Source of the DNA: Paraburkholderia bryophila
GTDB taxonomy: Bacteria; Pseudomonadota; Gammaproteobacteria; Burkholderiales; Burkholderiaceae
Length of the DNA stretch: 64,000 bases
Direction: 5' to 3'
Assembly (NCBI RefSeq): GCF_013409255.1
Contig: NZ_JACCAS010000002.1
Span: 1,612,001 to 1,676,000 of the forward strand
Shown here: piece by piece, positions 34,001-42,582 of the stretch
Numbering within the stretch: the first letter of the stretch is position 1
Layout of the letters: every line of letters starts with the position of its first letter
Translations under genes and position numbers: made by a program
The notes under the pieces: generated by a model
Told to the model about the DNA's origin: nothing
Seen by the model: only the letters and a program-made list of their open reading frames with translations
Database searches by the model: none

Positions 34001-34499
34001 GGTGTCCCTTTTAATCGATTGACGCATCCACGGCCGCCCGCGGATGACGGATTGTAGCGGGGCGCGACCGCTCGTCGCAGTGAGGGCGACCGATTGGTGA
34101 GCGGTGAGCTTCGCGGGCCGCAGGGATTTTTGTTTATTCGAATTTATCGGTTTGGACGGGACAGCGGACAAATTATTGCCGGCGTCGATTGGTTTGTGGT
34201 CGTTATTTTTTGTGGGCACTTTTTTATGTGCCGTCAGCGGCAGATCGCTTGGCGTGAGTTTGTTCGCGTGCGTTTCTTGCCGATGCGGACGCTTTGTTGG
34301 ACGCTGCGTCTCAATCCGTTTTCGTCGGCGATGCGCCTCGCGCGAAGGAATTTCGTATCGGCTGTCTTCGTGAAGATCGTGACGATGGATGCGGCGTTGG
34401 TGACGAAGGGCCGAGCTTGTGGCCAAGACACACCGCTTGAGCGGCGTGCTTCGCTGGCGTGGCAGTTACGCAGGTTCGGTGATGCGCTTTCGTGGCTGG
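34001..34499. other. Intergenic region, no gene seen
   Basis: About 500 bp upstream of gntP and downstream of arsC-like. T-rich plus strand with short frames but no codon bias or known motif. Confidence 0.35.
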
Positions 34500-34859
34500 T
34501 CAGGCAAAGAGCGCCGCGATGTTTTCTGGCGGACGGCCGATCACCGCGCGGCCATCTCGCACGACAATCGGCCGTTGCAGCAGGATGGGATGCATGGCCA
34601 TTGCTTCGTATAACTCGTCATCAGTTAGCGCGGCATCGGAGAGATGGAGTTCTTTGTATTCGACTTCCGTGTCTCGAATCATTTCGCGGACCGGGCAGCC
34701 TAGCTGGGTGTTCAACTGCTTGAGTTGCGCGACGGTGAGCGGCTGCTTCAGGTACTCGACAATTTCTGCTGGTTCGTTTGCGACCTTGTAGATGCTGGCG
34801 AGCAACTCGCATGCGGCGCGCGATTTTGAGCAGCGAGGGTTGTGGTAGATGGTGATCAT
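34500..34859 (-). CDS. arsC: ArsC-family arsenate reductase (glutaredoxin-coupled)
   Basis: 119 residues, thioredoxin-like. Catalytic Cys10 in HNPRCSKSR, and the downstream basic/cis-Pro region RPIVVRDGRAVIGRPPENI supplies the arsenate-binding arginines. The same fold is used by Spx/YffB-type proteins; the length and CSKSR loop favour ArsC. No other ars genes are adjacent, so a detoxification role is only inferred. ATG at 34859. Confidence 0.88.
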   Translation of the reverse strand: MITIYHNPRCSKSRAACELLASIYKVANEPAEIVEYLKQPLTVAQLKQLNTQLGCPVREMIRDTEVEYKELHLSDAALTDDELYEAMAMHPILLQRPIVVRDGRAVIGRPPENIAALFA

Positions 34860-35373
34860 GGTTGGGGGGTTTGTTGCGGTTGGTGTTCTGGTGGTGTGAC
34901 GTTTTTTTGTGTTGGATTTTAGCGCGTTGATTGGTACAGGCGCGTCGGTGGGTGGGGCGGCGGTTGCGTCGGTAGTTTCTATTTGGGTATCGGCGCGGGC
35001 GGTCCGCACCAGGCAAAGGATGGCTTGTTTGGCGGTTAAGCAGACTCTGGGCGCGACCACTCGAGCTAGCTTTTCTTGTGCTTCTTCCACAATTTATTGG
35101 CCGAATTTCTTCTTCCGCACGACCTCTGTGTCCCAGCGGGATATGCGGACAAACTGCGTTTGGCGATCGACGTCAGGCAGGAGGCGCCAGGCCAGCCACC
35201 CGGTGAAATTCTGATCGACGGTGCCAGCTCGTTTGGCGCGTGCTTAGCTACCCTATCTGCAAAGGTACGTGCGGGTTGCTGTATTTCCCCGTACGTGGGG
35301 ACTCGCAAAGAGAGCGGGGGACGATGAAGGTCTGGCACGCATCGTCGCCTCGCTTCGACAGCGCTGCTTTCGG

Positions 35374-35387
35374 TTTATGCGCATAAA
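35374..35387. promoter_or_regulatory. parS site 1
   Basis: TTTATGCGCATAAA, a perfect 14-bp palindrome (GTTTATGCGCATAAAG with flanks). The same sequence recurs at 35548, 35841 and 36622, all within 1.3 kb of parA/parB, which identifies it as the ParB-binding centromere. Confidence 0.9.
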
Positions 35388-35547
35388 GCCCCCGAAGATG
35401 GTCGGCCGCTGCTTCAAGCCGACACAAACACGCGTCACGTGTCGCATGCTCGGATAGGTCCCACCCGCCTGCCTTCGCCATACGGTCGCGTCCCGCGATA
35501 CCGAATGCTCCCACTCCGGCTGCGAACTACGTCAGTTCGCGGAGGAC

Positions 35548-35561
35548 TTTATGCGCATAAA
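35548..35561. promoter_or_regulatory. parS site 2
   Basis: TTTATGCGCATAAA; with flanking C/G the palindrome extends to 16 bp. Confidence 0.9.
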
Positions 35562-35840
35562 GCGCGTGACCGTAGCGTCTGCCGGCTTTGTCTTCCCCGC
35601 TGACGCCCCAGTCACGCGTGACGACGCGGCGCCCTTTGATATCCGATCGCGCGACCGCCCTCGCTCATCTATGCGGCGGAGCTCAACGTCCCACGACGAA
35701 GGTCAGCGACTCCGACTCCCTCACATGCATCGACAGCCCCGATTTGCATTCAGTTGTACCTCTTCGCCGCATCGCTAATCACACCCGACCGACCGCCCGA
35801 TCACAGCCTCACGATTGCCCTCTTACGGCCATCACGTCGC

Positions 35841-35854
35841 TTTATGCGCATAAA
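35841..35854. promoter_or_regulatory. parS site 3
   Basis: TTTATGCGCATAAA about 100 bp upstream of the parA start, in a position to affect the par promoter. Confidence 0.9.
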
Positions 35855-35956
35855 CCTATCCCGAATGGCTAATGCGTCTATTGATTTACCAAAAACGATT
35901 GAATTACGAATTCATCCAGGTAAAATCCATTTGCGTCTAAAAAGAGGAGGTGAAGA

Positions 35957-36619
35957 TTGGCAGCAGAAATCATCGCGGTAACTCAGCAGAAGGGTGGGGT
36001 CGGGAAGAGCACAATCGCGATGCACCTCGGCGCTGCGTTTCATGAGAAAGGCAAACGCGTCCTCGTTGTAGACGCAGATGGTCAAAACACACTCATCCAC
36101 TGGGCCAGCGCATCATCGGACGGCGATAACGGAATCCCATTCCCGGTCGTCAACCTGTCCGAAGCCGGCAGCCAGATCCATCGCGAGATCAAGAAGTTCG
36201 TGTCCGACTACGACATCATCGTGGTCGACTGCCCGCCCTCCATCACAGAGAAAGTATCTGGCGTCGTGCTGCTGGCAGCGAGTGTCGCGGTAATTCCCAC
36301 CTCGTCATCGCCGGCGGACTACTGGTCGAGCATCGGCTTGGTGAAACTCGTTCAGCAGGCTCAAGTCATGAATGAAGACCTGCGCGCCGTCTTTCTGCTC
36401 AACAAGACCGAAGAGAAACGGATGCTCACGCGCGAACTGAAGCGCGCGCTCGAAGAGCTCGGATTCCCGCTGCTGAAGACCCAGATCCCGACGCGTGAAG
36501 CCTACAAGCAGGCCATGGCGTTAGGACAGACAGTCCTTCAGATGAACGATCGTGGCGCCAAGCTTGCCGCCATCGAAGTACGGGCGTGCACCAACGAGAT
36601 CGCCGCCCTGCTCCCGTGA
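35957..36619 (+). CDS. parA: ParA partition ATPase of the secondary replicon
   Basis: 220 residues, deviant Walker ATPase. KGGVGKST at residues 12-19 is the signature P-loop, with VLVVDADGQNTLIHW as the A' motif and IIVVDCPPS as Walker B. It lacks an N-terminal HTH, so autoregulation would depend on ParB or the parS sites. The start is TTG at 35957, positioned by an excellent AGGAGGTG ribosome site; no ATG is suitable. It moves ParB-parS complexes along the nucleoid. Confidence 0.96.
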   Translation: MAAEIIAVTQQKGGVGKSTIAMHLGAAFHEKGKRVLVVDADGQNTLIHWASASSDGDNGIPFPVVNLSEAGSQIHREIKKFVSDYDIIVVDCPPSITEKVSGVVLLAASVAVIPTSSSPADYWSSIGLVKLVQQAQVMNEDLRAVFLLNKTEEKRMLTRELKRALEELGFPLLKTQIPTREAYKQAMALGQTVLQMNDRGAKLAAIEVRACTNEIAALLP

Positions 36620-36621
36620 AA

Positions 36622-36635
36622 TTTATGCGCATAAA
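36622..36635. promoter_or_regulatory. parS site 4, between parA and parB
   Basis: TTTATGCGCATAAA lies in the 25-bp gap between parA and parB. Its right end overlaps the parB ribosome site (AAAGGA), so ParB binding here could limit parB expression. Confidence 0.9.
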
Positions 36636-36644
36636 GGACCCTGA

Positions 36645-37700
36645 ATGAAACCCTCCCAATTCGCCAAAGGCTTTCAAGCACGTCCTGATACGACCAGCAG
36701 CGAAAAGCGAACCGCGCTCGATCGTCTGAATGCCATCGACGGTCTGGTCAAGAATGGCCCGAAGGGCAGTGAAGTGCCGAGCCGTCCAATGTCATCCGTC
36801 ATGCCGAAAAGCATCGCGGAAGTCGACACGGTCGACTCCGCCGACGAATCGGCGGCCTACCGCTCGTGGCGGCTCGAGCATGCTTATCGGCCGGGTCAGG
36901 TAATCGACCTCGCGCTCAAGACGATCAAACCAAGCCCGTTCAATCCGCGGCATTTCTATCTGAAGTCGTCGATTGCCGAGCTTGCCGTGAATCTGGCGAA
37001 GCAAGGCCAGCAGCAAGCGATTCACGTCATTCCCGATTACGACAATCCCGGCACCTACTACGTCAGCGACGGCGGCCGCCGTGTGCGCGCGCTGAAAGAA
37101 GCGAACAAGGAATCGGTGAAGGCGATCGTCATCGATCTGCCGATCGGCATTCAGAGCTACAAGCTCGGCTACGACCTCAACGTCCAACGCGATTCGCAAA
37201 CGGTGTTCGACAACGCCGTCGTCTGGAAACGCTTTCTCGACGACCGGCATTTTCAAAGCCAGAAGGAGCTTGCCGAACATCTCGGTCTGGACGAATCGAC
37301 CGTGGCAGTCGCTCTGTCGATCGCCAAGTTGCCGGAGGTCATCATGCATGAGATGGTCGCGCGTCCGGACCGCTTCGGCTCGAACATGGCGTATCAGGTC
37401 GGCCGTTACCATACGGCCCGCGGCGCCGATGCGACGCTGCGTCTGATCAACAAAATCCTCTCCGACGATCTGAGCACGCGACAAGTTGCAGATATCGTCA
37501 AAGGTCGAGCAAGCGCGCAGGAAAGCACCAAGCCAGCTGGCCGGCAGCGCTACGCGCAGCGCCTCGAAATCAAACTCGAAGGCGTCTCGGTCGGTGATCT
37601 CAAATCGTACGGGGATGATCGAATCGAACTGCGCCTGAAAGGGCTCACGCGTGAAAAGCGTGACGACATCCTTCGGCAGATTGAGAAGATGTTGAAGTAA
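36645..37700 (+). CDS. parB: ParB centromere-binding protein
   Basis: 351 residues. N-terminal ParA-contact region, then the ParB/Srx CTP-binding domain with KPSPFNPRHFY, ELAVNLAKQGQQQAIHV and YYVSDGGRRVRALKEA (about residues 85-155). The HTH is near SQKELAEHLGLDESTVAVALSIAKLP (about 205-230), and a C-terminal dimerisation tail ends DDILRQIEKMLK. It follows parA by 25 bp with parS site 4 between. Confidence 0.96.
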   Translation: MKPSQFAKGFQARPDTTSSEKRTALDRLNAIDGLVKNGPKGSEVPSRPMSSVMPKSIAEVDTVDSADESAAYRSWRLEHAYRPGQVIDLALKTIKPSPFNPRHFYLKSSIAELAVNLAKQGQQQAIHVIPDYDNPGTYYVSDGGRRVRALKEANKESVKAIVIDLPIGIQSYKLGYDLNVQRDSQTVFDNAVVWKRFLDDRHFQSQKELAEHLGLDESTVAVALSIAKLPEVIMHEMVARPDRFGSNMAYQVGRYHTARGADATLRLINKILSDDLSTRQVADIVKGRASAQESTKPAGRQRYAQRLEIKLEGVSVGDLKSYGDDRIELRLKGLTREKRDDILRQIEKMLK

Positions 37701-37729
37701 CGGATCTGGAAGTCACAGCGGGGAAGGGG

Positions 37730-37761
37730 ACCAGAGGAAGCGCTAAGGCGCCAACTCTGGT
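37730..37761. terminator. Hairpin between convergent parB and rep
   Basis: ACCAGAG / CTCTGGT stem with an internal GCGC-rich loop. No strong U-tract; probable transcription end for one or both genes. Confidence 0.4.
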
Positions 37762-37809
37762 TCTGGTCGACAGGCGGCAATCAGTTCCAGCCGCCGTCCC
37801 GCTCAATGA

Positions 37810-39159
37810 TTACGCCGCGCGCGATTGGCTCAGCGTGAAGGCAAGCAGGTCACCGTCGGTAGGCTCACCCCAAGTCTTGCGAGCCAGCCAATCGAAGAAT
37901 GCCGTCTCGACAATCTTCGAATCCAAGCCGCGACGGCGCCAGTCGTCGCGCATGTGAGTGCCCAGACCCGGCAATTCATCTTCTTCAAACGACTGCCGCG
38001 CGATCTCCCGTTCCGACTCACCTTGCTCGTTGTACAACTCGTACGCTTCCTTGCGACGATGTGCCGAATATTCGCCGAGCAGACGGGCCTTGAGATCGTC
38101 GGCCGGTGCCGCCACCGCCGCCTTACCACCGGAACCGGAGGGCAGCGCTTCGACCGGCGGCGCATAGCCTTTCTTCAACGCGTCCTTGAACAGCGCCGGT
38201 GCACTGCGCACGGCCGGCAACGACGTGCTGCGCATGCGTTGCTCCGTCATTTGCAGTGCGGCGCGAATCCGGTTTTCCTCGCTGTCGGCATACAGCGTCT
38301 GCGCTTCTTTCAGCGGAATGCCGATCTTCACCATCCGGTCGACCAGCGTGCTGTCAAACACGTTCGGATGTTCGTCGAGCGCGAGCATGGGCTGCTTGCG
38401 TTCGGTCACGCGGAACTGGATTTCCGCAACGCGCCGTCCTTCCCGGTGTTCGATTAATTCGACGAAGATATTCGTGACGGCGTTGACCTCGGCGATCGCC
38501 GGGCGCAAGTAATCGCGCTTGAAGTATTTGTACTCGCGCTTCGCCTCGTCACCCGCCTCCGTGTCCGGCGTACCGGACAGGATAGGGCGCCACCATTCCC
38601 AAGTCTCACGCATGGTGAGGTGACTCGGGTTGGTCAGATAGCGCACGCAAATTTCGTAGAGCGCCAACCCCGCGCTACTGCGCAACTGGCTCTGAAACTG
38701 CAAACTCAATCGGGCATATTGAACCGGATCGAGCAGCTTCTTCTTGATCTTCGGCGCGAATGAAAACTCAACCCAGACGCGACGCGTGGTCGGATCTTCG
38801 AGAATTTCCGCGTCGGCGATCAGCGTGGAGATACCCCACTTGCGCCCCGGCTTCTGGCTGGACGTACCCGTGCTCCATTCCACCTGCACCGACACCATGC
38901 GCCGCAGATGCTCTTTGACGAGTGCCGTGTCGTTGGAATCGAATGCCGAATTGGCGACGATGTCGGACAGCAAGGCCCGATACGTGTCGCCCGACTCGTC
39001 CGCTTGCTGAGCGACGGCGAGCAGCACGTTGAACAGCTTGCGGGTAAGGAGGGTGATTTTGCCGCTTTTAGGCTGAATCGCGATCGCCTCGACGGCTTTG
39101 CGCAATTCGGCCGAGCTCGGGCTGACTACATCGGTCTTCTTCGCGCGCTTCGTGGCCAT
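37810..39159 (-). CDS. repA: Rep_3-family replication initiator
   Basis: 449 residues. The N-terminal two thirds resembles the plasmid Rep_3/RepB winged-helix initiators: KITLLTRKLFNVLLAVAQQ (about residues 34-52), LRRMVSVQVEWSTG, and QFQSQLRSSAGLALYEICVRYL (about 155-180) followed by EYKYFKRDYLRPAIAEVN. The C-terminal third is a variable acidic/basic region. It should bind the adjacent iterons and open the origin. It reads away from the iteron field and converges on parB. Initiators of this kind drive Burkholderia secondary chromosomes and megaplasmids. Confidence 0.95.
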   Translation of the reverse strand: MATKRAKKTDVVSPSSAELRKAVEAIAIQPKSGKITLLTRKLFNVLLAVAQQADESGDTYRALLSDIVANSAFDSNDTALVKEHLRRMVSVQVEWSTGTSSQKPGRKWGISTLIADAEILEDPTTRRVWVEFSFAPKIKKKLLDPVQYARLSLQFQSQLRSSAGLALYEICVRYLTNPSHLTMRETWEWWRPILSGTPDTEAGDEAKREYKYFKRDYLRPAIAEVNAVTNIFVELIEHREGRRVAEIQFRVTERKQPMLALDEHPNVFDSTLVDRMVKIGIPLKEAQTLYADSEENRIRAALQMTEQRMRSTSLPAVRSAPALFKDALKKGYAPPVEALPSGSGGKAAVAAPADDLKARLLGEYSAHRRKEAYELYNEQGESEREIARQSFEEDELPGLGTHMRDDWRRRGLDSKIVETAFFDWLARKTWGEPTDGDLLAFTLSQSRAA

Positions 39160-41298
39160 GCGTCAGGTCGAGGAGGGATTTGGCGAGAGCATACCGACTG
39201 CGGTGATACGCGTCTATAGCGTGCGTCTCACCGTTCCGGGTGAAGTGAGTTTACGACGCGCGACTCACCTCGAGCGTCTCCCGAAAAGCCTCACCTCAGC
39301 CGTTCGGCGCCAGGTTGGGGCTGTCCTTGCAGGTCGCGGTCCTGGCAAATTCAGACCTTTTCCCTCATTGGCGAGAACAGTGGCGACTCGATCCCGAATC
39401 TCCTCACCTTAAAAAATTTCCGGAATTTTCACTGCTCGCACGGCGGACCGAGCCAGGCGCACTGATGCCGATCCACCTGGTGAAAGCACCTGCTCTCGAT
39501 CGAGACCGCCCGCTTCGGCAGGGGAGGGCCGCCCGCTTACCCGAGCCCCATCAAAGGGGGACCCGGCGCCGCGATCAATGCGAAGGACACCCCGAATGCG
39601 GCGACGACAAGGTTATCCATGAGTCGAAACCCGCTGCGAGCCCCCAAACCACGCGCTCCAGAGCCCTCACACCCGCTGCAGTCAACGTGCGGGCGACCGC
39701 TCGCCGGTAACCGCGCAGCACGCTCAAATTGAGCCAGCGACGGAGCCATCGGTGAATCATCGCCGCGCAATTAGCCCGCGGCCCAATACGCCATCGCAGC
39801 AACACGGAGGTTCTCGTCACGCGACCCCGGTCGAAGACACCGCTGCGCAGCGGTCGTCAAATCGGCCACCGGCGCAATCTCTCACTCATGCGCGAGCGCC
39901 GAACCAACAAACGCCCCCGAAAAGTCTCACCTTAGTCACGCCACACCACTCGGAACGGCGCGGCCTCCAGCGTGGTGGAGCGTAAGAATCGCGAGAAAAC
40001 TCTCCTGAAAACGCTCACCTTTGCGCCCCCACGACAACAAAATGCCCCTCAAAAAAAGCCTCCCGAAAAACCTCACCTTTGCAAAATGGCCACAAAATAA
40101 TCTATCAATTCAATATGTTAGAAAATATAGCCGACAAGCTTCTTCCTCACGATCTCCCGTAAAACCTCACCTCAACCGTCTTTTGCATCGAAACCACGCG
40201 CTTCGAATCCCCACCACAAAGGTCCCGAAAAACCTCACCTTTAAAATTCAGCAGACGAAATAGACAGCGCCGTTCGTCTACGCGTGTAGGGCATTTCCGA
40301 GCCATTCAGGTCGTTTTGATCCTGTATTTCCTCACCGTAGCGATCCAAAACGGCTCAGAACGCTCCCGAAAAACCTCACCTTTGCCAAAAACCAGGCAAT
40401 TTGAAGTCTTGCGGATCGCCCCGATTCGAGCCTCCCGAATTTCCTCACCTTTGCCACACTCGACACCGATCCCCCCGGTCGAGCTTGCCGCCGGAAAACA
40501 GCAGCAACGATCGCTAGGCTCCCGCAAACCCTCACCTTAAGCCTCGCAATGCACAAAAATTTGGCAAAAATGGCACCTCGGCCCCGTAAAACCTCACCTT
40601 CGGTTCGCATTTCCTCCCGTCTTGACTCACCGAAGGGGTTTACGACCCTTGAATACCGCCAAAAATCGGTCGGCAAGAGGGTCCTGAAAGCGCTCACCTT
40701 CAGACCGGCAGCCCTCAGAGGGCACGATCGAGCGCTGCCGGGCGATCCGAGACGAACAGGTCCCGCAAAACCTCACCTTTGAACAAACCCCACTTTTGGG
40801 GTGTCTCCCGAACCCGCTCACGTTCTGTCCCGGACCCGCTCACCAAGGTCCCCGAACTCCATCACCGAACCCTCCCGCAAGACCTCACCACCTCTCCCGC
40901 AAAGCTTCACCTTCGCGCTCTGAAACCCTTACCAGGTATAGGTTTGCAGTGGCGTTAACGTTTTTAACATGGGTTCAAAGGTGTTTACTTTTATTACTCT
41001 CTAGAATCTTCACCCCGTGCGCCCTTCGGACAAAGTCTCCCAACCACTTCGCCGTCATCACACGGTCGTGAAACAGTGCACGATCGCCGGGAGAACCGCA
41101 AAACATCTTTCTTTACAAGGACTTGTTGGCTATTCTTCGTTTTGTTTCACGGAAAAACCGACTGCATGACGATTCCGTGATGCACGACAAGCGTCAAAGC
41201 ACACCAATTCGGCCAAGTCAGCTCAGCGGCCATAAATACGTAGCAAACGTTACGTAAATTGTTATGATTCATGCAATTCGAGCGACATCGAGGTATAC
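39160..41298. other. Replication origin of the secondary replicon (ori2)
   Basis: A 2.1-kb non-coding field between rep and the KfrA-like gene. It contains about 18 iterons, AT-rich pockets at 40080-40145 and 40960-41000 that could be unwinding elements, and a DnaA-box-like TTATCCATG at 39611-39619. Iteron, AT-rich segment and adjacent initiator together support an origin; the exact unwinding site is inferred. Confidence 0.88.
39279..40914 (+). repeat. Iteron array I, about 18 direct copies of a 20-bp unit
   Basis: Consensus TCCCGAAAAACCTCACCTTT. Clear copies start at 39279, 39392, 39915, 40003, 40061, 40156, 40223, 40364, 40433, 40520, 40582, 40682, 40761, 40806, 40828, 40849, 40873 and 40895. 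The right half (CTCACCTT) is nearly invariant, while positions 5-10 vary. All are in the same direction, with irregular spacing that tightens at the right end. Expected to be bound by the Rep protein. Confidence 0.92.
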
Positions 41299-42504
41299 GT
41301 GAATCTGGATCAGGTACGGCAAACCATTCGCGACGAGCTCGACTCAATGCGAACCAGCGGCGCTCGCCGGCAAGAGCTTTCGCTCCATGCCTGCAAGCGC
41401 TTGTTTTTTGATCTGGGTATTCGCCCGTCCATGGCCGCGGTTCGCGACCTGACGCAAACCGGCAGCGCAAGCGATATCCCGAAAGACATCGACCACTTCT
41501 GGGAACGGATCCGAAACGTGTCGCGTGTCAAAGTGGGCGCAGGCGCCATTCCGAAAGCGCTGGAAGATCGCGCCGGTGAACTGCTAGGCGCTCTTTTTGA
41601 AGAAGCAGTTGCCCACGCCAGAACGGCGTTAGACGACGAACGCGCCGAAATTCGTACCCAGATCGCGGATGCCGACCAGCGTGCTCGAGACGCGGAGATT
41701 CGGCTGGATGCCTCCGAAGACGCGATCAAGCGCAGTGAACTGCGAGCTGAAGCCGCATGGGAAAAGGTTCGCGAACTGGAAACCCAGTTATCCAGTGCGA
41801 CTACGCACGGCAACGTTCACCAGGAAGGCCTGCAGGCAACGGCTCGACGGCTCGAACAAGAAAATGAGACGCTTCGTCAGCGGCTCGACAATGAATGTGC
41901 GACCAACGCGGCGCTTCGCGACCGGATCGACGCCTTGCACGTCGAATTACGGCAAAGCACCGAGCACTATGCGCAACAGATCAAAGACGCTATCGCCGAA
42001 GCCGAGCGACGCGTGAAGCCGATGCTGGTCGAGCTGGACTCTCTTCGCACCATGGCGTCGACCTATCAGTCAGGCGTACGCGACGCCAGTCGCAAGGAAT
42101 TCGAGTTTATTCAGCAAATCGCCGCGGCCAAGGCGCGCGGCGATCGGCTCGATGCGCAACTGCGCGAGCAATCGGACGACGTCGATACGTTGACAAAAGA
42201 AGTCGCCGTGCTGCGCGGCCAGCAAGGAATCGATCCGGCAATCGCCGGTCTGCTGTGTTCGCTGGTCGAAGCCGGGCGGCTTAGCAGCGAAGAGTTGCGG
42301 ACGATCGGCACTGCCGCGGACGGTCACGTCGCAGTGCCTTTACGATGCCCAAAATGTGAGGAAGGTGAGCCGGAGCTGTCCCAGGTCGATCACCGCTTCG
42401 AACTGCAATGTCCGGAATGCGACCACTCGTCCGGCCTCGGCGAATCAAGGCTGGAGGCAGTTAGCCGGTTTTTGTCGAGTGACCCGATCACCGCCTCGGC
42501 GTGA
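41299..42504 (+). CDS. KfrA-like coiled-coil DNA-binding protein with C-terminal zinc ribbon
   Basis: 401 residues. An N-terminal KfrA-type DNA-binding domain (LSLHACKRLFFDLGIRPSMAAVRDL, about residues 28-52) precedes a long coiled coil (about 90-310: heptad-rich Glu/Arg/Ala/Leu). A C-terminal zinc ribbon has CPKC at 350-353 and CPEC at 371-374, which is not a normal part of KfrA. KfrA proteins help plasmid segregation and origin organisation. Start is GTG at 41299 with GAGG upstream. Position beside ori2 suggests a chromosome-maintenance role. Confidence 0.8.
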   Translation: MNLDQVRQTIRDELDSMRTSGARRQELSLHACKRLFFDLGIRPSMAAVRDLTQTGSASDIPKDIDHFWERIRNVSRVKVGAGAIPKALEDRAGELLGALFEEAVAHARTALDDERAEIRTQIADADQRARDAEIRLDASEDAIKRSELRAEAAWEKVRELETQLSSATTHGNVHQEGLQATARRLEQENETLRQRLDNECATNAALRDRIDALHVELRQSTEHYAQQIKDAIAEAERRVKPMLVELDSLRTMASTYQSGVRDASRKEFEFIQQIAAAKARGDRLDAQLREQSDDVDTLTKEVAVLRGQQGIDPAIAGLLCSLVEAGRLSSEELRTIGTAADGHVAVPLRCPKCEEGEPELSQVDHRFELQCPECDHSSGLGESRLEAVSRFLSSDPITASA

Positions 42505-42538
42505 GCGTCCAACGTCCTGCAATAACGGATAAACGGCG

Positions 42539-42582
42539 AAAGGTGAGGAAATTCGGGACCTGAGAGGTGAGGATTTTCAGGG
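42539..42582 (-). repeat. Two inverted iteron copies beyond the KfrA-like gene
   Basis: AAAGGTGAGGAAATTCGGGA at 42539-42558 is the exact reverse complement style of the iteron, followed by a looser copy at 42563-42582 that overlaps the last codons of the recombinase-like gene. The opposite direction matches array II at 58845-59351. Confidence 0.8.

Larger units (their letters stand above)
34860..35956. other. 1.1-kb gap upstream of parA containing three parS sites
   Basis: No gene supported on either strand. It holds three TTTATGCGCATAAA sites; the last 100 bp before parA is AT-rich and probably contains its promoter. Confidence 0.6.

Noticed and set aside
34094..34723. Plus-strand frame of about 200 codons upstream of gntP running over arsC-like
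   Set aside because: Overlaps the certain ArsC gene on the other strand, lacks motifs and shows non-coding composition in its first half.
35066..35340. Short frames in the gap before parA
   Set aside because: Neither strand shows family sequence or codon bias; the gap is explained by parS sites and promoter.
39160..41071. Several 70-100 codon frames within the iteron field
   Set aside because: They translate the repeats themselves (Pro/Lys/Asn-rich) and are not conserved coding sequence in appearance.
42352..42370. Additional iteron inside the KfrA-like gene (GTGAGGAAGGTGAG)
   Set aside because: Only the short core matches; the rest follows coding constraint for the zinc ribbon, so chance cannot be excluded.
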